This document shows positions 35,914-45,811 of a stretch of DNA of 64,000 nt, in pieces. The DNA lies in contig DAMANX010000003.1 of assembly GCA_032073245.1 (NCBI GenBank), forward strand, positions 158,484 to 222,483, given 5' to 3'. This stretch comes from QVMG01 sp032073245 (GTDB lineage: Bacteria > Bacteroidota > Bacteroidia > Bacteroidales > Tannerellaceae). The first letter of the stretch is position 1; each line of letters starts with the position of its first letter. The notes beneath the pieces were generated by a model. It ran no database searches. It saw nothing but the letters and a program-made list of their open reading frames with translations, and had not been told where the DNA came from. The translations under genes and the position numbers were made by a program.

Positions 35914-37548
35914 TTAGAAGTTTCTTCCCGTATCCCACCACAGGCGTGTACCACCATTATCTGCTCCATTAAGAGCCTTAACCAAAGCGTTAAATTGATT
36001 GGGATCTGTATCAGCCATATCGCCGGGGAAAGGTAACCGGCGTATCATTATTTCCGTATCGATGGAACCCGATTTACTGTTATTGATCCTTACCGGGAAG
36101 AGTCGTGGATAGCCGGTACGGCGTTGTTCAGCCCATGCTTCAGCTCCTTCAGGGAAAATAGCCAACCATTTCTGGGTGAGGATCTTTTCCAATTTTTCTT
36201 CCTGAGAAGCAGATTCAATCCATCGTGGGGACACCCGACAACGTGCTGTAATATTATTGATTGGTTCAAAAGGATCCTCATAGTCAGCACCAATATTATC
36301 TTTTTGAAGGTATTCTTCAACACTGGCAACGGCTCCCCATTGGCGAAAAGAAGTACTGATTCCTTGCGTATAGCAAAATTCCACACTCTCTGAAGTCCAG
36401 TTACGAAGAGCTGCTTCTGCCCGAAGAAACCAAACCTCAGCTGCTGTCATTAGTATAGGTTCTGTCGATTGATTGACATATATCTTAGAATAATTCGCAA
36501 AGAGTAGATGAGAATATCCGGTTCCCTGACGAATGCCTCTGTATTGTCCTTTTAAAGGAATTGTAATATCTTTTCCATTGCCATCTTTTATTACAACATC
36601 TTCCTGGCACGGTTCAAAAAATAGACTTTTTCGCGGATCATCATATCCATTCAGAATTGATTCTATAGAAGCATTCATTTGTACTTCTTTCCATACCCGA
36701 TTGATCTCACCCAAAGGATTCAAATATCCTTTTTGTGTAGATACAATGGCTTTTTGCTGAACTTCACTAAAGAAACCATCCGGATGATTGAACGATTTAA
36801 GAAATTCTGTACGGGCCTTCACCGGGTCAGCCATGGCAATGCGTATAGCCAGACGCATGCGCAGTGAATTGGCAAATTTTATCCAGGCACCGTGGGTCCC
36901 ATTCAGAATGATATCAAATTTGGGAATAATGGATATTTCCGTTTCATTTCCGGCATTTTCAGTCAAAAGCTGAACCGCAGTGTCCAGATCCTCAAAAAAG
37001 GCAGTATATGCTTCCTGTTGTGTATCAGGTGTATAATCTCCTCCTTCATTGCCAAAAGAACGATAGACTATAGGGCCATAGATATCTGAAACACGGTGCA
37101 TTGCTTCTACTTTTAGTATTTTAGTAATAGCGTGTAGAATCGGATATTTATTTCTGGTGGAGTCTTCCGATTTCTTTAGTTGTGGAAGCGTGTAAGAATA
37201 AGAATACAGCCAGTCTGTTCCGTTCCAACCATCCTGCAGGTTATAATCTGTGTTATGTGAACCACCATTATGTGGTTTATAGTCATGCATATAACCACTA
37301 AACATATCTGCATTCAGATTTTGCATGATTTGGTAAGGCCAGTTTTTTCCTTTACCGAAATCATAATTGAAATAGATAGCTTGTTGAGCCACATCCAAGG
37401 GAATGCGTAAATGATTGAAGTCAATCTGCATTTGTTGTTCGGTTATTCCCGAACGATCCGTATTTATATCCCTGAATTCATGAGTACAGGAAATAGTCAA
37501 TAGGCCTATAATGAAGGCAAAGAAAAAAGTATTGAATGACTTTTGCAT
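35914..37548 (-). CDS. SusD/RagB family outer-membrane lipoprotein (SusD-like_2 type)
   Basis: The 544-aa lipoprotein has a signal peptide with lipobox FIIGLLTISCTHEF (Cys about 21). SusD features include DINTDRSGITEQQM, IMQNLNADMFSGY, ILHAITKILKVEAMHRVSDI, the TPR-like helices, and the late ILTQKWLAIFPEGAEAWAEQ RRTGYPRLF block typical of the SusD-like_2 subgroup. SusD proteins lie on the outer surface and cover the SusC pore, capturing the nutrient. The partner SusC gene is 11 bp upstream in the same operon. The substrate is not indicated, since no glycoside hydrolase or protease lies in the operon. Confidence 0.95.
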   Translation of the reverse strand: MQKSFNTFFFAFIIGLLTISCTHEFRDINTDRSGITEQQMQIDFNHLRIPLDVAQQAIYFNYDFGKGKNWPYQIMQNLNADMFSGYMHDYKPHNGGSHNTDYNLQDGWNGTDWLYSYSYTLPQLKKSEDSTRNKYPILHAITKILKVEAMHRVSDIYGPIVYRSFGNEGGDYTPDTQQEAYTAFFEDLDTAVQLLTENAGNETEISIIPKFDIILNGTHGAWIKFANSLRMRLAIRIAMADPVKARTEFLKSFNHPDGFFSEVQQKAIVSTQKGYLNPLGEINRVWKEVQMNASIESILNGYDDPRKSLFFEPCQEDVVIKDGNGKDITIPLKGQYRGIRQGTGYSHLLFANYSKIYVNQSTEPILMTAAEVWFLRAEAALRNWTSESVEFCYTQGISTSFRQWGAVASVEEYLQKDNIGADYEDPFEPINNITARCRVSPRWIESASQEEKLEKILTQKWLAIFPEGAEAWAEQRRTGYPRLFPVRINNSKSGSIDTEIMIRRLPFPGDMADTDPNQFNALVKALNGADNGGTRLWWDTGRNF

Positions 37549-37559
37549 ATCTCCTGAAA

Positions 37560-40500
37560 TTAAAATTCACATTTAATATTAAATCCTAAACTCCGTGTAG
37601 TAGGCATTCCATAAACTTCGATACCTTGATTGTCGTTACCGGTTGATAAAACCAATTCCGGATCAAAAGGCGCCTTTTTATAAAAAAAGAAAAGATTACG
37701 GCCCACAAAAGAGACTTCAACCGATTCAAATACACGGCTTGATGTCATCCATTTCTTAGGAAGATTACAACCTATTGAAAATTCCCGTAGGCGTATATTT
37801 GTTGCATCGTACATATAATATTCAGTTACTCCCGCACGTCCACCCACTATATTACGATAAAATCCTTCCACATTTTCAATCCGATGTCCTTCCAGTTCAA
37901 TATAACCTTTATCACGTGCCTGTGCAGTAGCTTTAGTTACTCCATACATATCCATATCTGCAAATGTTTGAGAGAGAATATCGCCTCCTATCCGGCTGTC
38001 AATAAGGAAAGAGAAACGGAATTGCTTATAGTTAAAGAAATTGTTCCAACTCAAATTATATTTAGCATTGGCATTTCCTACTTTAATAAGGTTTCCATCA
38101 CCTTCTACTTGCGGTAAACCGGCTTTATCCCCTTCTGTTTCATAAAGGATTTTTCCGTTGTCATCTCTCTTGAAGGCTTTTCCATAAATATCACCGAATG
38201 AACCACCTTCACGAAGTTTCATAGCATAACTGGATGAAAAACCTTGTGGGCCATAAACAAATACAGGAAGTTCTTCATGTAATTTAATGACTTTATTCCG
38301 ATTTGCTGAGAAATTGATCTCAGAACGCCATGTTATCTCATTGTTTACAACAGGGAAAGTAGTAAGATTAATTTCCCATCCTTTATTCTGAATGTCACCC
38401 GCATTAACATACCGATAAGCATATTTATCTCCTGACCGGGCAGCAAGTTTGAAGAACTGATTACGTGTATTTGTTTTATACCAAGTAGCACTCACACTCA
38501 CACGGTTATCTAAAAACTTCCATTCCGTTCCCAATTCCCGGGATGTGGTCATCTCCGGTTTCATATCTTCAAAAGGAGCAGCATCGATCGATTCAATTTC
38601 CCCACCTGCCGCAACATGGGCTACCGGATTAGTTATATATAGAGGGATATCATTACCTACTCTACTCCATACAGCCCGTATCTTTGAGAAGGTTATCCAG
38701 TGTGGCATTTTTATTGTTTTATTTATAACCCATGAACCTCCTATTGAAGGGTAAAAGAATCCTGATTTTTCATGAGGAGTAAAAGCAAGAGTCGAAGACC
38801 AATCATTACGTGCTGTAACATCCATGAAAAACGATTCCTGATAGCCTAATTGAGCAGTTCCAAAAACAGATTGCATCTGGCGACGCGCATCAATTTGCTG
38901 GCTGATATATGCTGAACCGTTCATATTTATATTGGCAATGTTAAAAACATTCGCATATTTAAGAGATGCTGTTTTGGAATCATAGCGAAGTGAGTTGACC
39001 GTTCTGTCATTAATGCTAGCCCCAACTGCTCCTGAAAGACTGAATTTATGGAATTTCTTATTGAATGTAGCCATCAAGTCTGCATAATACATGGTTTCGT
39101 TGTAATACATCTCCACATAACGCCCGTTCTCTCCTGATAAAGCAGGAGCCGTTGAAGCATAAAATTGTTGACGTATCTGGTCATCAGAATCATCAGCACT
39201 TCCCCGAGCTTTGATAGATAACCATTCTGTCACTTTTAATTCTGCTGAAACCGAAGCCATTACACGGCTACGGACATCTTTACTTTTTATGCGATTGAGT
39301 ACCCAATAAGGATTTTGTTCAAAGTCTTGGGTATCAGAATGCCAATTTTGTAAAGGAAGATTACGCTCATCGTTCCATATTTCGTAATTGTCTTTATACT
39401 CTTCTATACTTTTACCTCTGGGGAACCGATAAAGTCCTACCAAAGGATTCATATAGAATCCTCCCACCGGATTACGGTTTTCCAGCTGTTGTTTGAAAAG
39501 ATTAATATTACCATCAAGTTTGAGACGTCCTTCAAAAAGGTGAGCTGTTTCCCTGAAATTGAGATTGTGTTTATTTATACTGTTATGATCGGTAATACCC
39601 TTTCCGGTTGTATTGGCATAAGAGAAGTAAGTTTGAAATCTTTGATTACCGGCACTGACTGATAAGGAATTTATAGCTAATACACCTGTTTTGAAAAAGT
39701 CTCCCGCATTGTCATAAGCGGGCATATCTTGTTTTTCCCCCCAACTATATACATCATCACTTACACCGTATGAATTCTGGAATTCAGGTAAAGCAAATGC
39801 CTGATCGAAAGTAAGGTTAGTTGAGAAGACGATTTTACGTTGATCGGAACGGCCGGTTTTCGTGGTTATTAAAATAACTCCATTTGCCGCCTGGCTACCA
39901 TATAATGCTGCTGCAGGAGCGCCTTTGAGTACACTTACACTGGCAATATCTTCCGGGTTTAGATTGGAGATACCATCTCCCCCATCACGATTACCTGCAT
40001 CTGCCGTTCCTCCTACTGCTGAAAAAGCTTGTTCTGTGGATGAATTTAAGAGAGGAATGCCATCAATCACATATAGGGGCTGGTTATTACCAACTACCGA
40101 ACGTATCCCACGTAAAATAACTTTTGAAGAAGCACCAAGTCCCGAAGATGTTTTGTTGACTTGCATACCAGCCACTTTTCCGGTAAGAGCATTCATTAGG
40201 TTAGCATCTTTTACACGTGTAAGTTCGTCGCCATTAACTTGTTTCATGGCATACGTCAATTCAGATTCATTCTTTTTAATACCTAATGCCGTTACAACAA
40301 CATTATCAAGCATTAACTGATCCTCAATCATTTCTATTCGTATATAAAGTCGATTGTCCACAGAAATATCCTGTGAAACAAATCCCACATACGAAATAGT
40401 TAAAACACCATTGGAAGCGGCTAGGATCGAAAATGATCCGTCCGTATCTGTTGTAGTACCTAACGTGGTACCTTTTTCGATTACGTTTGCACCTGCGAGC

Positions 40501-40658
40501 GGCTCTCCTGTCTGGTCAACTACTTTCCCTGCAATCTTAATTTTTTCTTGAACTACTGTAAGGGGTTTTTTAAAACGGCTCGGATCATTTCCGGCAAAAA
40601 TCTGTATTGGTATTAAGGTCAAGAACAAAATTAATATACATTTGTATACATACTTCAT
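37560..40658 (-). CDS. SusC/RagA family TonB-linked outer-membrane transporter
   Basis: The 1032-aa receptor has a signal peptide (MKYVYKCILILFLTLIPIQI, cleavage near FAG). A carboxypeptidase-regulatory-like domain at about 40-115 carries GKVVDQTGEPLAGANVIEKG TTLGTTTD. The plug contains the SusC signature GVILITTKTGRSD. A 22-strand barrel ends in ...RSLGFNIKCEF. It lacks an STN domain, so it is not of the sigma/anti-sigma signalling class, unlike the second SusC in this window. It forms a TonB-dependent pore with the SusD-like protein downstream. A divergent Tat-exported isomerase-like gene lies across a 251-bp gap. Confidence 0.97.
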   Translation of the reverse strand: MKYVYKCILILFLTLIPIQIFAGNDPSRFKKPLTVVQEKIKIAGKVVDQTGEPLAGANVIEKGTTLGTTTDTDGSFSILAASNGVLTISYVGFVSQDISVDNRLYIRIEMIEDQLMLDNVVVTALGIKKNESELTYAMKQVNGDELTRVKDANLMNALTGKVAGMQVNKTSSGLGASSKVILRGIRSVVGNNQPLYVIDGIPLLNSSTEQAFSAVGGTADAGNRDGGDGISNLNPEDIASVSVLKGAPAAALYGSQAANGVILITTKTGRSDQRKIVFSTNLTFDQAFALPEFQNSYGVSDDVYSWGEKQDMPAYDNAGDFFKTGVLAINSLSVSAGNQRFQTYFSYANTTGKGITDHNSINKHNLNFRETAHLFEGRLKLDGNINLFKQQLENRNPVGGFYMNPLVGLYRFPRGKSIEEYKDNYEIWNDERNLPLQNWHSDTQDFEQNPYWVLNRIKSKDVRSRVMASVSAELKVTEWLSIKARGSADDSDDQIRQQFYASTAPALSGENGRYVEMYYNETMYYADLMATFNKKFHKFSLSGAVGASINDRTVNSLRYDSKTASLKYANVFNIANINMNGSAYISQQIDARRQMQSVFGTAQLGYQESFFMDVTARNDWSSTLAFTPHEKSGFFYPSIGGSWVINKTIKMPHWITFSKIRAVWSRVGNDIPLYITNPVAHVAAGGEIESIDAAPFEDMKPEMTTSRELGTEWKFLDNRVSVSATWYKTNTRNQFFKLAARSGDKYAYRYVNAGDIQNKGWEINLTTFPVVNNEITWRSEINFSANRNKVIKLHEELPVFVYGPQGFSSSYAMKLREGGSFGDIYGKAFKRDDNGKILYETEGDKAGLPQVEGDGNLIKVGNANAKYNLSWNNFFNYKQFRFSFLIDSRIGGDILSQTFADMDMYGVTKATAQARDKGYIELEGHRIENVEGFYRNIVGGRAGVTEYYMYDATNIRLREFSIGCNLPKKWMTSSRVFESVEVSFVGRNLFFFYKKAPFDPELVLSTGNDNQGIEVYGMPTTRSLGFNIKCEF

Positions 40659-40686
40659 TTTGCTGTGCTTAATAAAACATTTCGTG

Positions 40687-40694
40687 CAAAGGTA
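40687..40694 (-). promoter_or_regulatory. Putative -7 box for the susC gene
   Basis: On the minus strand this reads TACCTTTG (TAnnTTTG), 28 bp upstream of the susC ATG. Confidence 0.45.
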
Positions 40695-40831
40695 TTGAAA
40701 TCTTTTGTTTCGAATACTTATATTAAGAAAAGAGCCCCGATAATTGCGAAATTTAACAAATAATAAGAAGTATGCCTGTTTTTCTTCACAAATTTTCTTC
40801 AGAATGCCTCTTTAAGTGTTAATATATTCTT

Positions 40832-40839
40832 TACTTTTG
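40832..40839 (+). promoter_or_regulatory. Putative -7 box for the TIM-barrel gene
   Basis: TACTTTTG fits TAnnTTTG, 70 bp upstream of the ATG at 40910. Confidence 0.4.
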
Positions 40840-40909
40840 GCGTAGATCAATGTAATGAGTAAGAGAAACCACAATAGCTATCTATTCTCATTATCTAATA
40901 TTTAATAGT

Positions 40910-41860
40910 ATGACAAACAGAAGAGATTTCTTAAGGAATGCCACACTCCTTGCTGCCAGTGGATTATTGGCAGGAAAAGCAGGGCATGCTGTGGCTGCCA
41001 CGCCAAGCGTAGCAAATGTCACAGCATCAAAAACTATTGGTTTGCAAATCTATTCATTAGGAAAAGAACTTCATGCTGATGTTCCGGGTGGACTAAAGAA
41101 GATTAAAGCAATGGGTTACTCCACTATCGAACTTGCAGGTTACAAGGAAGGCAAGATCGGGGAAGTTGATATGAAGGAATTTAAGAAGATGGCGGATGAT
41201 GCTGGGTTACTGATTACCAGTACGCATGTAAATCCACCTGTACGTGAATATACTACGGCAAATAAACAGGAAATTGCTGATTTCTGGAAGATCGCTGCTG
41301 ACGATCATGCAAAGATCGGTGTAAAATATCTTATTCAACCTGGACAACCAATAACTCGTAGTACGGAAGAGGTTGCTTATGTTGGCGAGATATTCAATGA
41401 AGCTGGAAAAATTGCAAAAGCCGCTGGGCTCCAGTTTGGTTATCACAATCATGATGGTGAATTTGCTCGCGTAAAACCAGGAGGTACAACGTCTGTATCC
41501 GGACGTCAAGGTTTTGGCCGTGGTGTTGAAGGAGTGGAAGTGATTTATGACAGTATGCTCAAGCATACCGATCCTTCTCTGGTCTTTTTCGAACTCGATG
41601 TGTATTGGGCAGTGATGGGACAAGCAGATCCGGTAGAATATATGAAAAAATATGCAGACCGTATCCGTGTGCTTCATATAAAAGATCGTGCAGTATTAGG
41701 CCAATCCGGTATGATGAACTTCGAAATGATCTTTAAAACAGCTTATGCTAACGGGCTAAAGGATTATTTTGTTGAATTAGAAGGTGTCAGAGGTATGACC
41801 CAATTTGAAGGAGTGAAGGGTTGTGCTGAGTATTTGAAGAAAGCTAAGTTTGTGAAATAA
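40910..41860 (+). CDS. Tat-exported sugar phosphate isomerase/epimerase-like protein
   Basis: This 316-aa protein starts with a twin-arginine signal, NRRDFLRNATLLAASGLLAG, then AHAVAA-like cleavage sequence. The mature part is an AP_endonuc_2 (xylose-isomerase-like) TIM barrel: GLQIYSLGKELHADVPGGLK, YSTIELAGYKEG, GLQFGYHNHDGEF (metal-binding His), FFELDVYWAVMGQADPV and RIRVLHIKDR. These are the Glu, His and Asp positions expected for a divalent metal site. Members process keto-sugars or inositol-like compounds, and exported Bacteroidetes versions commonly accompany glycan-use loci. It is divergent from the SusC/SusD pair and may serve the same nutrient, but no evidence beyond proximity exists. 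Confidence 0.88.
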   Translation: MTNRRDFLRNATLLAASGLLAGKAGHAVAATPSVANVTASKTIGLQIYSLGKELHADVPGGLKKIKAMGYSTIELAGYKEGKIGEVDMKEFKKMADDAGLLITSTHVNPPVREYTTANKQEIADFWKIAADDHAKIGVKYLIQPGQPITRSTEEVAYVGEIFNEAGKIAKAAGLQFGYHNHDGEFARVKPGGTTSVSGRQGFGRGVEGVEVIYDSMLKHTDPSLVFFELDVYWAVMGQADPVEYMKKYADRIRVLHIKDRAVLGQSGMMNFEMIFKTAYANGLKDYFVELEGVRGMTQFEGVKGCAEYLKKAKFVK

Positions 41861-41885
41861 AGAGTGGATTTAAAAGTTTTATTTG

Positions 41886-41921
41886 AATAGGATAGTAGAA
41901 TTTTGTATTCTATCTATCCTA
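41886..41921. terminator. Bidirectional hairpin between the isomerase and methyltransferase genes
   Basis: AATAGGATAG followed by TAGAAT pairs with ATTCTA and CTATCCTATT, with a one-base bulge and a TTTG loop. It lies in the 77-bp convergent gap and can end transcription from both sides. Confidence 0.6.
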
Positions 41922-41937
41922 TTTGTATCTATTGTAT

Positions 41938-42672
41938 TTAATATTTTAAATTACTCCATAGAACAAATTCTTCATTTTTTGAGGTAGTGCTACTAAAAGA
42001 TGAAATGGTTCGTTTGGCAACTCTAAGTCCTTTTACCCAACTGAAAACAGTTGAAAATATAGTATCATTTATTTCAATTGGTTCATAAATAGTAGGTTTA
42101 TGGTAGTGAACATGCATAATAAATGAACAATTATCTTTTGCAACACGACATAACTCTTTGGAGGCTGATTCTAGATTATCAACATGATCTATGGCATTTA
42201 CAGATATTATCACATCAAAAAAATTATCTTCAATGGGAATATTCTCAACATAGGCATTAATAAAATTAACATTAGGATAAATATCGAAAGGATATCCGAT
42301 GGAGGCATACTTATTCATTAATGGATCTAAAGAGTAAATATCACAATCTTTTAAACATATAGCACTGGGTATAGGACCCGAACCTACATCCAAAATACGT
42401 TTGTTAAAAAAGTGATTTGTGGTAATATTTAAGTCATTCAGATACTTGGGTTTTTGATGTAGTTCTGTCCAGGTTAAGATTGCAGAATAAAATATATTAC
42501 CTGTTTCTTTCCGTTGTTTAGGTAATGGAGAAGATGTTTTGTACAAAACAGGAATTTCACCTATATACCAAAGAATATATTTAATCATCTCATGCTTCCA
42601 AAACTGTAATTCAGCTTTTTGTTTGTCAGTCAATAAAAAAGAGAAATTTTCCATATTGTCTATTATTTCCAT
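41938..42672 (-). CDS. Class I SAM-dependent methyltransferase of the lanthipeptide operon
   Basis: The 244-aa protein shows the SAM-binding motif I RILDVGSGPIPSA near residue 95, an acidic motif II in DIYSLDPLM, motif III in NIPIEDNFFDVIISVNAIDH, and a late LCRVAKDNCSFIMHVHYHKP block, as in Methyltransf_11 enzymes. It is the last gene of the minus-strand lanthipeptide operon and overlaps the elimination-domain gene by 10 bp, so it is co-translated. It probably methylates the peptide, perhaps a side-chain hydroxyl, an amine or the C-terminus, but the target cannot be read from the sequence. It is not obviously a PCMT-type lanthipeptide methyltransferase. Confidence 0.82.
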   Translation of the reverse strand: MEIIDNMENFSFLLTDKQKAELQFWKHEMIKYILWYIGEIPVLYKTSSPLPKQRKETGNIFYSAILTWTELHQKPKYLNDLNITTNHFFNKRILDVGSGPIPSAICLKDCDIYSLDPLMNKYASIGYPFDIYPNVNFINAYVENIPIEDNFFDVIISVNAIDHVDNLESASKELCRVAKDNCSFIMHVHYHKPTIYEPIEINDTIFSTVFSWVKGLRVAKRTISSFSSTTSKNEEFVLWSNLKY

Positions 42673-43544
42673 TTATTTATAGCTATTACAGAATCATAGT
42701 ATTTATATAAAAAATTATAAATAACCATTTCATGTAGCCTGTTTTGTGATCGAAAAAGTCTGTTCATTGTCATATGTATAATGCTATTAACTAAAGAATT
42801 TAGATGAGTTTTTAATTCCTTTTTCTTGTCTAAATTTATTATTTGTTTTGCATAAGGAGCCATTCGAAACATTCGCTCTTCTAATAAACTAAGATATTCT
42901 TTTAGGCTACTATTAATACGATCTTTTAGTATAATGGAAATAGTAGATTTGTTTTCTCTGTATTTTCTGTTAATTTGTTGAGTATATGTGGAGCTTGTGA
43001 AATGAAATTCCTGTTTGTATGATTCACTTAATGTTTGCATCATATCCTTTTTCTGTATAAGATTATAACCCATCATAGATAAGATGTCGTCAATTAGAAG
43101 CAAGGAAAGTTGCCAACGGTGCTGATCTTCTTCAGGTGATACTCGCAATTCAGTCATTAATTTTATAATAATATCGCTGTCAATACAGAATAATGATTCA
43201 AAAATATGTATTGTATTACTTCCATACCTCTCTATCTCCCTTTTATAGGTATCGATTTGTATATTCCATAATAAACCGTTTAAAGAGCATTCTTCAAAGG
43301 AACTATAGAACGATTTTAGAACTTCAGAAAAATTCTTTTCGTTAGATAAATGTAGTCGTAATCGTAGATGAAAATGCTCGTCTTTATAACGAATGAAAAA
43401 AAACTCAGTAATATAATGATGTTCTATTAATCTGTTGAGTATGGGGAAGAAATTATTTGTTAATAGATTATCCGCACTTCTTATTCCTGTATAAAGTTTA
43501 AAATAAAGCCATTCGCTTCCTGGTACTAATATACGTCTTTCCAT
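42663..43544 (-). CDS. Lanthipeptide dehydratase elimination protein (SpaB_C / thiopeptide-type)
   Basis: The 293-aa protein corresponds to the C-terminal glutamate-elimination domain of class I LanB enzymes, encoded here as a separate polypeptide. Residues visible at expected catalytic positions are FFIRYKDEHFHLRLRLHL (R52, R61, R63), REIERYG (R107) and HMTMNRLF (H257, N261, R262). These correspond to the NisB Arg and His residues that remove the glutamyl group to make dehydroalanine or dehydrobutyrine. It starts one base after the stop of the LanB glutamylation gene and overlaps the methyltransferase by 10 bp. Split dehydratases of this kind occur in other Bacteroidetes lanthipeptides such as pinensins. 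Confidence 0.92.
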   Translation of the reverse strand: MERRILVPGSEWLYFKLYTGIRSADNLLTNNFFPILNRLIEHHYITEFFFIRYKDEHFHLRLRLHLSNEKNFSEVLKSFYSSFEECSLNGLLWNIQIDTYKREIERYGSNTIHIFESLFCIDSDIIIKLMTELRVSPEEDQHRWQLSLLLIDDILSMMGYNLIQKKDMMQTLSESYKQEFHFTSSTYTQQINRKYRENKSTISIILKDRINSSLKEYLSLLEERMFRMAPYAKQIINLDKKKELKTHLNSLVNSIIHMTMNRLFRSQNRLHEMVIYNFLYKYYDSVIAINKWK

Positions 43545-43545
43545 A

Positions 43546-45693
43546 TCAATCTTTTGATGTTGTATAAAAGGAGATTATAAATTCATTTGTGAAAACCCCC
43601 TCTTCACTTTTTACGACTGCATTTTTTTCATCAAATAAGAACTCTTCAATTTCTAAATATTCTTTTTTCTTTCCAATGGACAAAAATGTTTCAATACTTA
43701 GCTGATCAGTAAAATTTATAAAGAGTTCATTGTCAAATTCAGATATAATTATCTTATCTGGGATACCCTTTTCTTCTCTATAACAAGATATTGCACTTAC
43801 AAGTTCTTTCTCTGACAATCGAACCCACTCCTGTATTTGTTTTTTTCTAATGATCCAACGAGCTCGTGAAAGGATACAATTTTTATATATAACCCGGGGT
43901 AAATAATCAAATAGTGGGGAAAGATTGCCCCATGAAAAAGAAAATCCTCCTTGTGTTTTCTGGTGTTGCATATCACATAAAAAATGGTATATAGGCATAC
44001 TTTCATTTCTATAATTATGTGCAGAACTTAAGCAAGGGATAATCTCTTTGTTTAATTTTTCAGAAGTCAAAACCAACCTTCCTTTTTCAATACTTATCAT
44101 TAAATCAGATATAGGAATCACATATTCATTATCTGTACCGGCTTTTGCTAAATATGTTATTTCGTATTTGCGTAGAATAGGTCTAAGTAGGATGTTTCCT
44201 ATTCTTGGTTGAGGAAGGTGAACAACCTCAGCATACACCACATCAGAATTTAGCTGTTGTTCCATTTCAGTTATGGATTTTACATGAGATTCAATATTTT
44301 CATCTAAATGGCAAAATCGTGCTAATAATTTTGTTGCATGTTCTGATACTCCTTTCAGATATACATCATTCTCATTAATCATTTCGCATATACACGAAAA
44401 TGTAGAAGAGAATTCAGCTTTATTTGTGGCTAAATTTAGAAAATCGTCATCAGATAAATTCAACCAGGATTCTTTATTTGTATAAATCTCTATATATTTT
44501 TTTAATAGTAATTGATTCCATTTGTTAAGTACGATGTCTCCTCCACTCACATTATTATTAGGTAGAATTATATCGCCAACCAATGGACTGATACTTTTTT
44601 CATTGAGACCTATAGGATATCCTAAGCCTAATTCTGTGTCCAAAGCTTCAGAAAGTGGCACTTTCCGATTTTCATACCTGTCATAAAAAGCAGTTTGAAA
44701 TTTAGATAGATTATATTTCTTCAGCTTATTTGCAGACTTATTTAAAAGAAGGAGTACCTCTGTAATATTCTTTATGGTATTATTAGAAATATGGGCGTAT
44801 TCAACAGGTTTATATAAATCTGTTTGGAATATATAACGTGGATTATACTCAATACCTATTTTTTTTATGTGCTCTATTACTTCGTTATATGATTCTATTC
44901 TTGTACCAATAAAGCTTGTGTTGATTTGTTTCAGAAGTTCTAAGATAGAGGATACTGCATTTTTTATATTTTCGGCACCTTCTAAATTTTGTAAATGATT
45001 TTGTAAATTTAATAGTGGATCCTGCCCTGTTACTCCTATTTGTAATTCGCTTCTTAACAGCTGATTGTCTATCAATTCTATAATGAATTCTGTAGCATCT
45101 TCTACTGTGATATCATCATCAATGATTGATTCTGCAATATCCTTAATTGTTGCCCCGGCTAAAGATTTGTGTAATATGTGTTCAACATATTCGTTTTTAT
45201 CAATACTTGAAAGAGTATGAACTCGTTTGTTTGCTTTATATTTGAATTCGGTATAACGTAGCTTATCTCCTAATTTATATATACTTTCATTTGGATAGTA
45301 AATAAGTTGTTTTCTTATTAGTTCATTTTTTTCCAGGTAAAGTACTAAAGCGCATATATAATCCATATCTAAACGAGTATTGCTCCTATATTTTTCTTGT
45401 TTTGATAAGTAGATATTTGTAATATCTCCAATGGATGCTAATGAACATCCTGCAAATAGACCAAAAGGGGTTGGCCTTGTCATTGACCTTGATGCGTATT
45501 TATTTAAAGAGATTAATTTTTTTTTATTTTTAACCTCTTGGCTTATTTTCTCTTTTTCCTGATATAAGTCAGGAGAAGCAAAAAAGAGAGCTTCTGCAAA
45601 TATTTTAGAACTAATAATATGTTTAACACTATTGTAATTAAAGGGGAAATAAGGTGTACGAAAAAGAATATTTGGGAAAGGTCTAATTTGCAT
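43546..45693 (-). CDS. Lantibiotic dehydratase, glutamylation subunit (LanB N-terminal)
   Basis: The 715-aa enzyme transfers glutamate from glutamyl-tRNA to Ser and Thr of the precursor peptide, the first half of dehydration. The N-terminal block SRSMTRPTPFGLFAGCSLAS near residue 80 is the family signature. TRLDMDYICAL and LPNNNVSGGDIVLNKW are further conserved parts. It lacks the elimination domain, which is in the next gene 1 bp downstream. The frame can start at 45726 (MHFSLLTIFIN), but the ATG at 45693 gives MQIRPFPNILFRTPYFPF, the usual LanB beginning, so it is preferred. It follows the precursor gene by about 120 bp. Confidence 0.92.
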   Translation of the reverse strand: MQIRPFPNILFRTPYFPFNYNSVKHIISSKIFAEALFFASPDLYQEKEKISQEVKNKKKLISLNKYASRSMTRPTPFGLFAGCSLASIGDITNIYLSKQEKYRSNTRLDMDYICALVLYLEKNELIRKQLIYYPNESIYKLGDKLRYTEFKYKANKRVHTLSSIDKNEYVEHILHKSLAGATIKDIAESIIDDDITVEDATEFIIELIDNQLLRSELQIGVTGQDPLLNLQNHLQNLEGAENIKNAVSSILELLKQINTSFIGTRIESYNEVIEHIKKIGIEYNPRYIFQTDLYKPVEYAHISNNTIKNITEVLLLLNKSANKLKKYNLSKFQTAFYDRYENRKVPLSEALDTELGLGYPIGLNEKSISPLVGDIILPNNNVSGGDIVLNKWNQLLLKKYIEIYTNKESWLNLSDDDFLNLATNKAEFSSTFSCICEMINENDVYLKGVSEHATKLLARFCHLDENIESHVKSITEMEQQLNSDVVYAEVVHLPQPRIGNILLRPILRKYEITYLAKAGTDNEYVIPISDLMISIEKGRLVLTSEKLNKEIIPCLSSAHNYRNESMPIYHFLCDMQHQKTQGGFSFSWGNLSPLFDYLPRVIYKNCILSRARWIIRKKQIQEWVRLSEKELVSAISCYREEKGIPDKIIISEFDNELFINFTDQLSIETFLSIGKKKEYLEIEEFLFDEKNAVVKSEEGVFTNEFIISFYTTSKD

Positions 45694-45811
45694 ATTAATG
45701 AAGATTGTTAACAGGCTAAAGTGCATGAGCTAAATTCTCATGCACTGAATAAGATAATTCTTTTCATACTTAATAACGACAAGAATTTACGCCGCAAATT
45801 CTAAATACGGA

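Noticed and set aside
39862..40320. Plus-strand 152-aa open frame opposite susC
   Set aside because: A shadow frame of the conserved SusC plug region, rich in Pro and Thr as such antisense frames are.
45727..45811. Possible second lanthipeptide precursor near the first
   Set aside because: No KLxLNK-type leader or Cys-rich core is encoded in the gaps on either side of the precursor or in 50606-50965.
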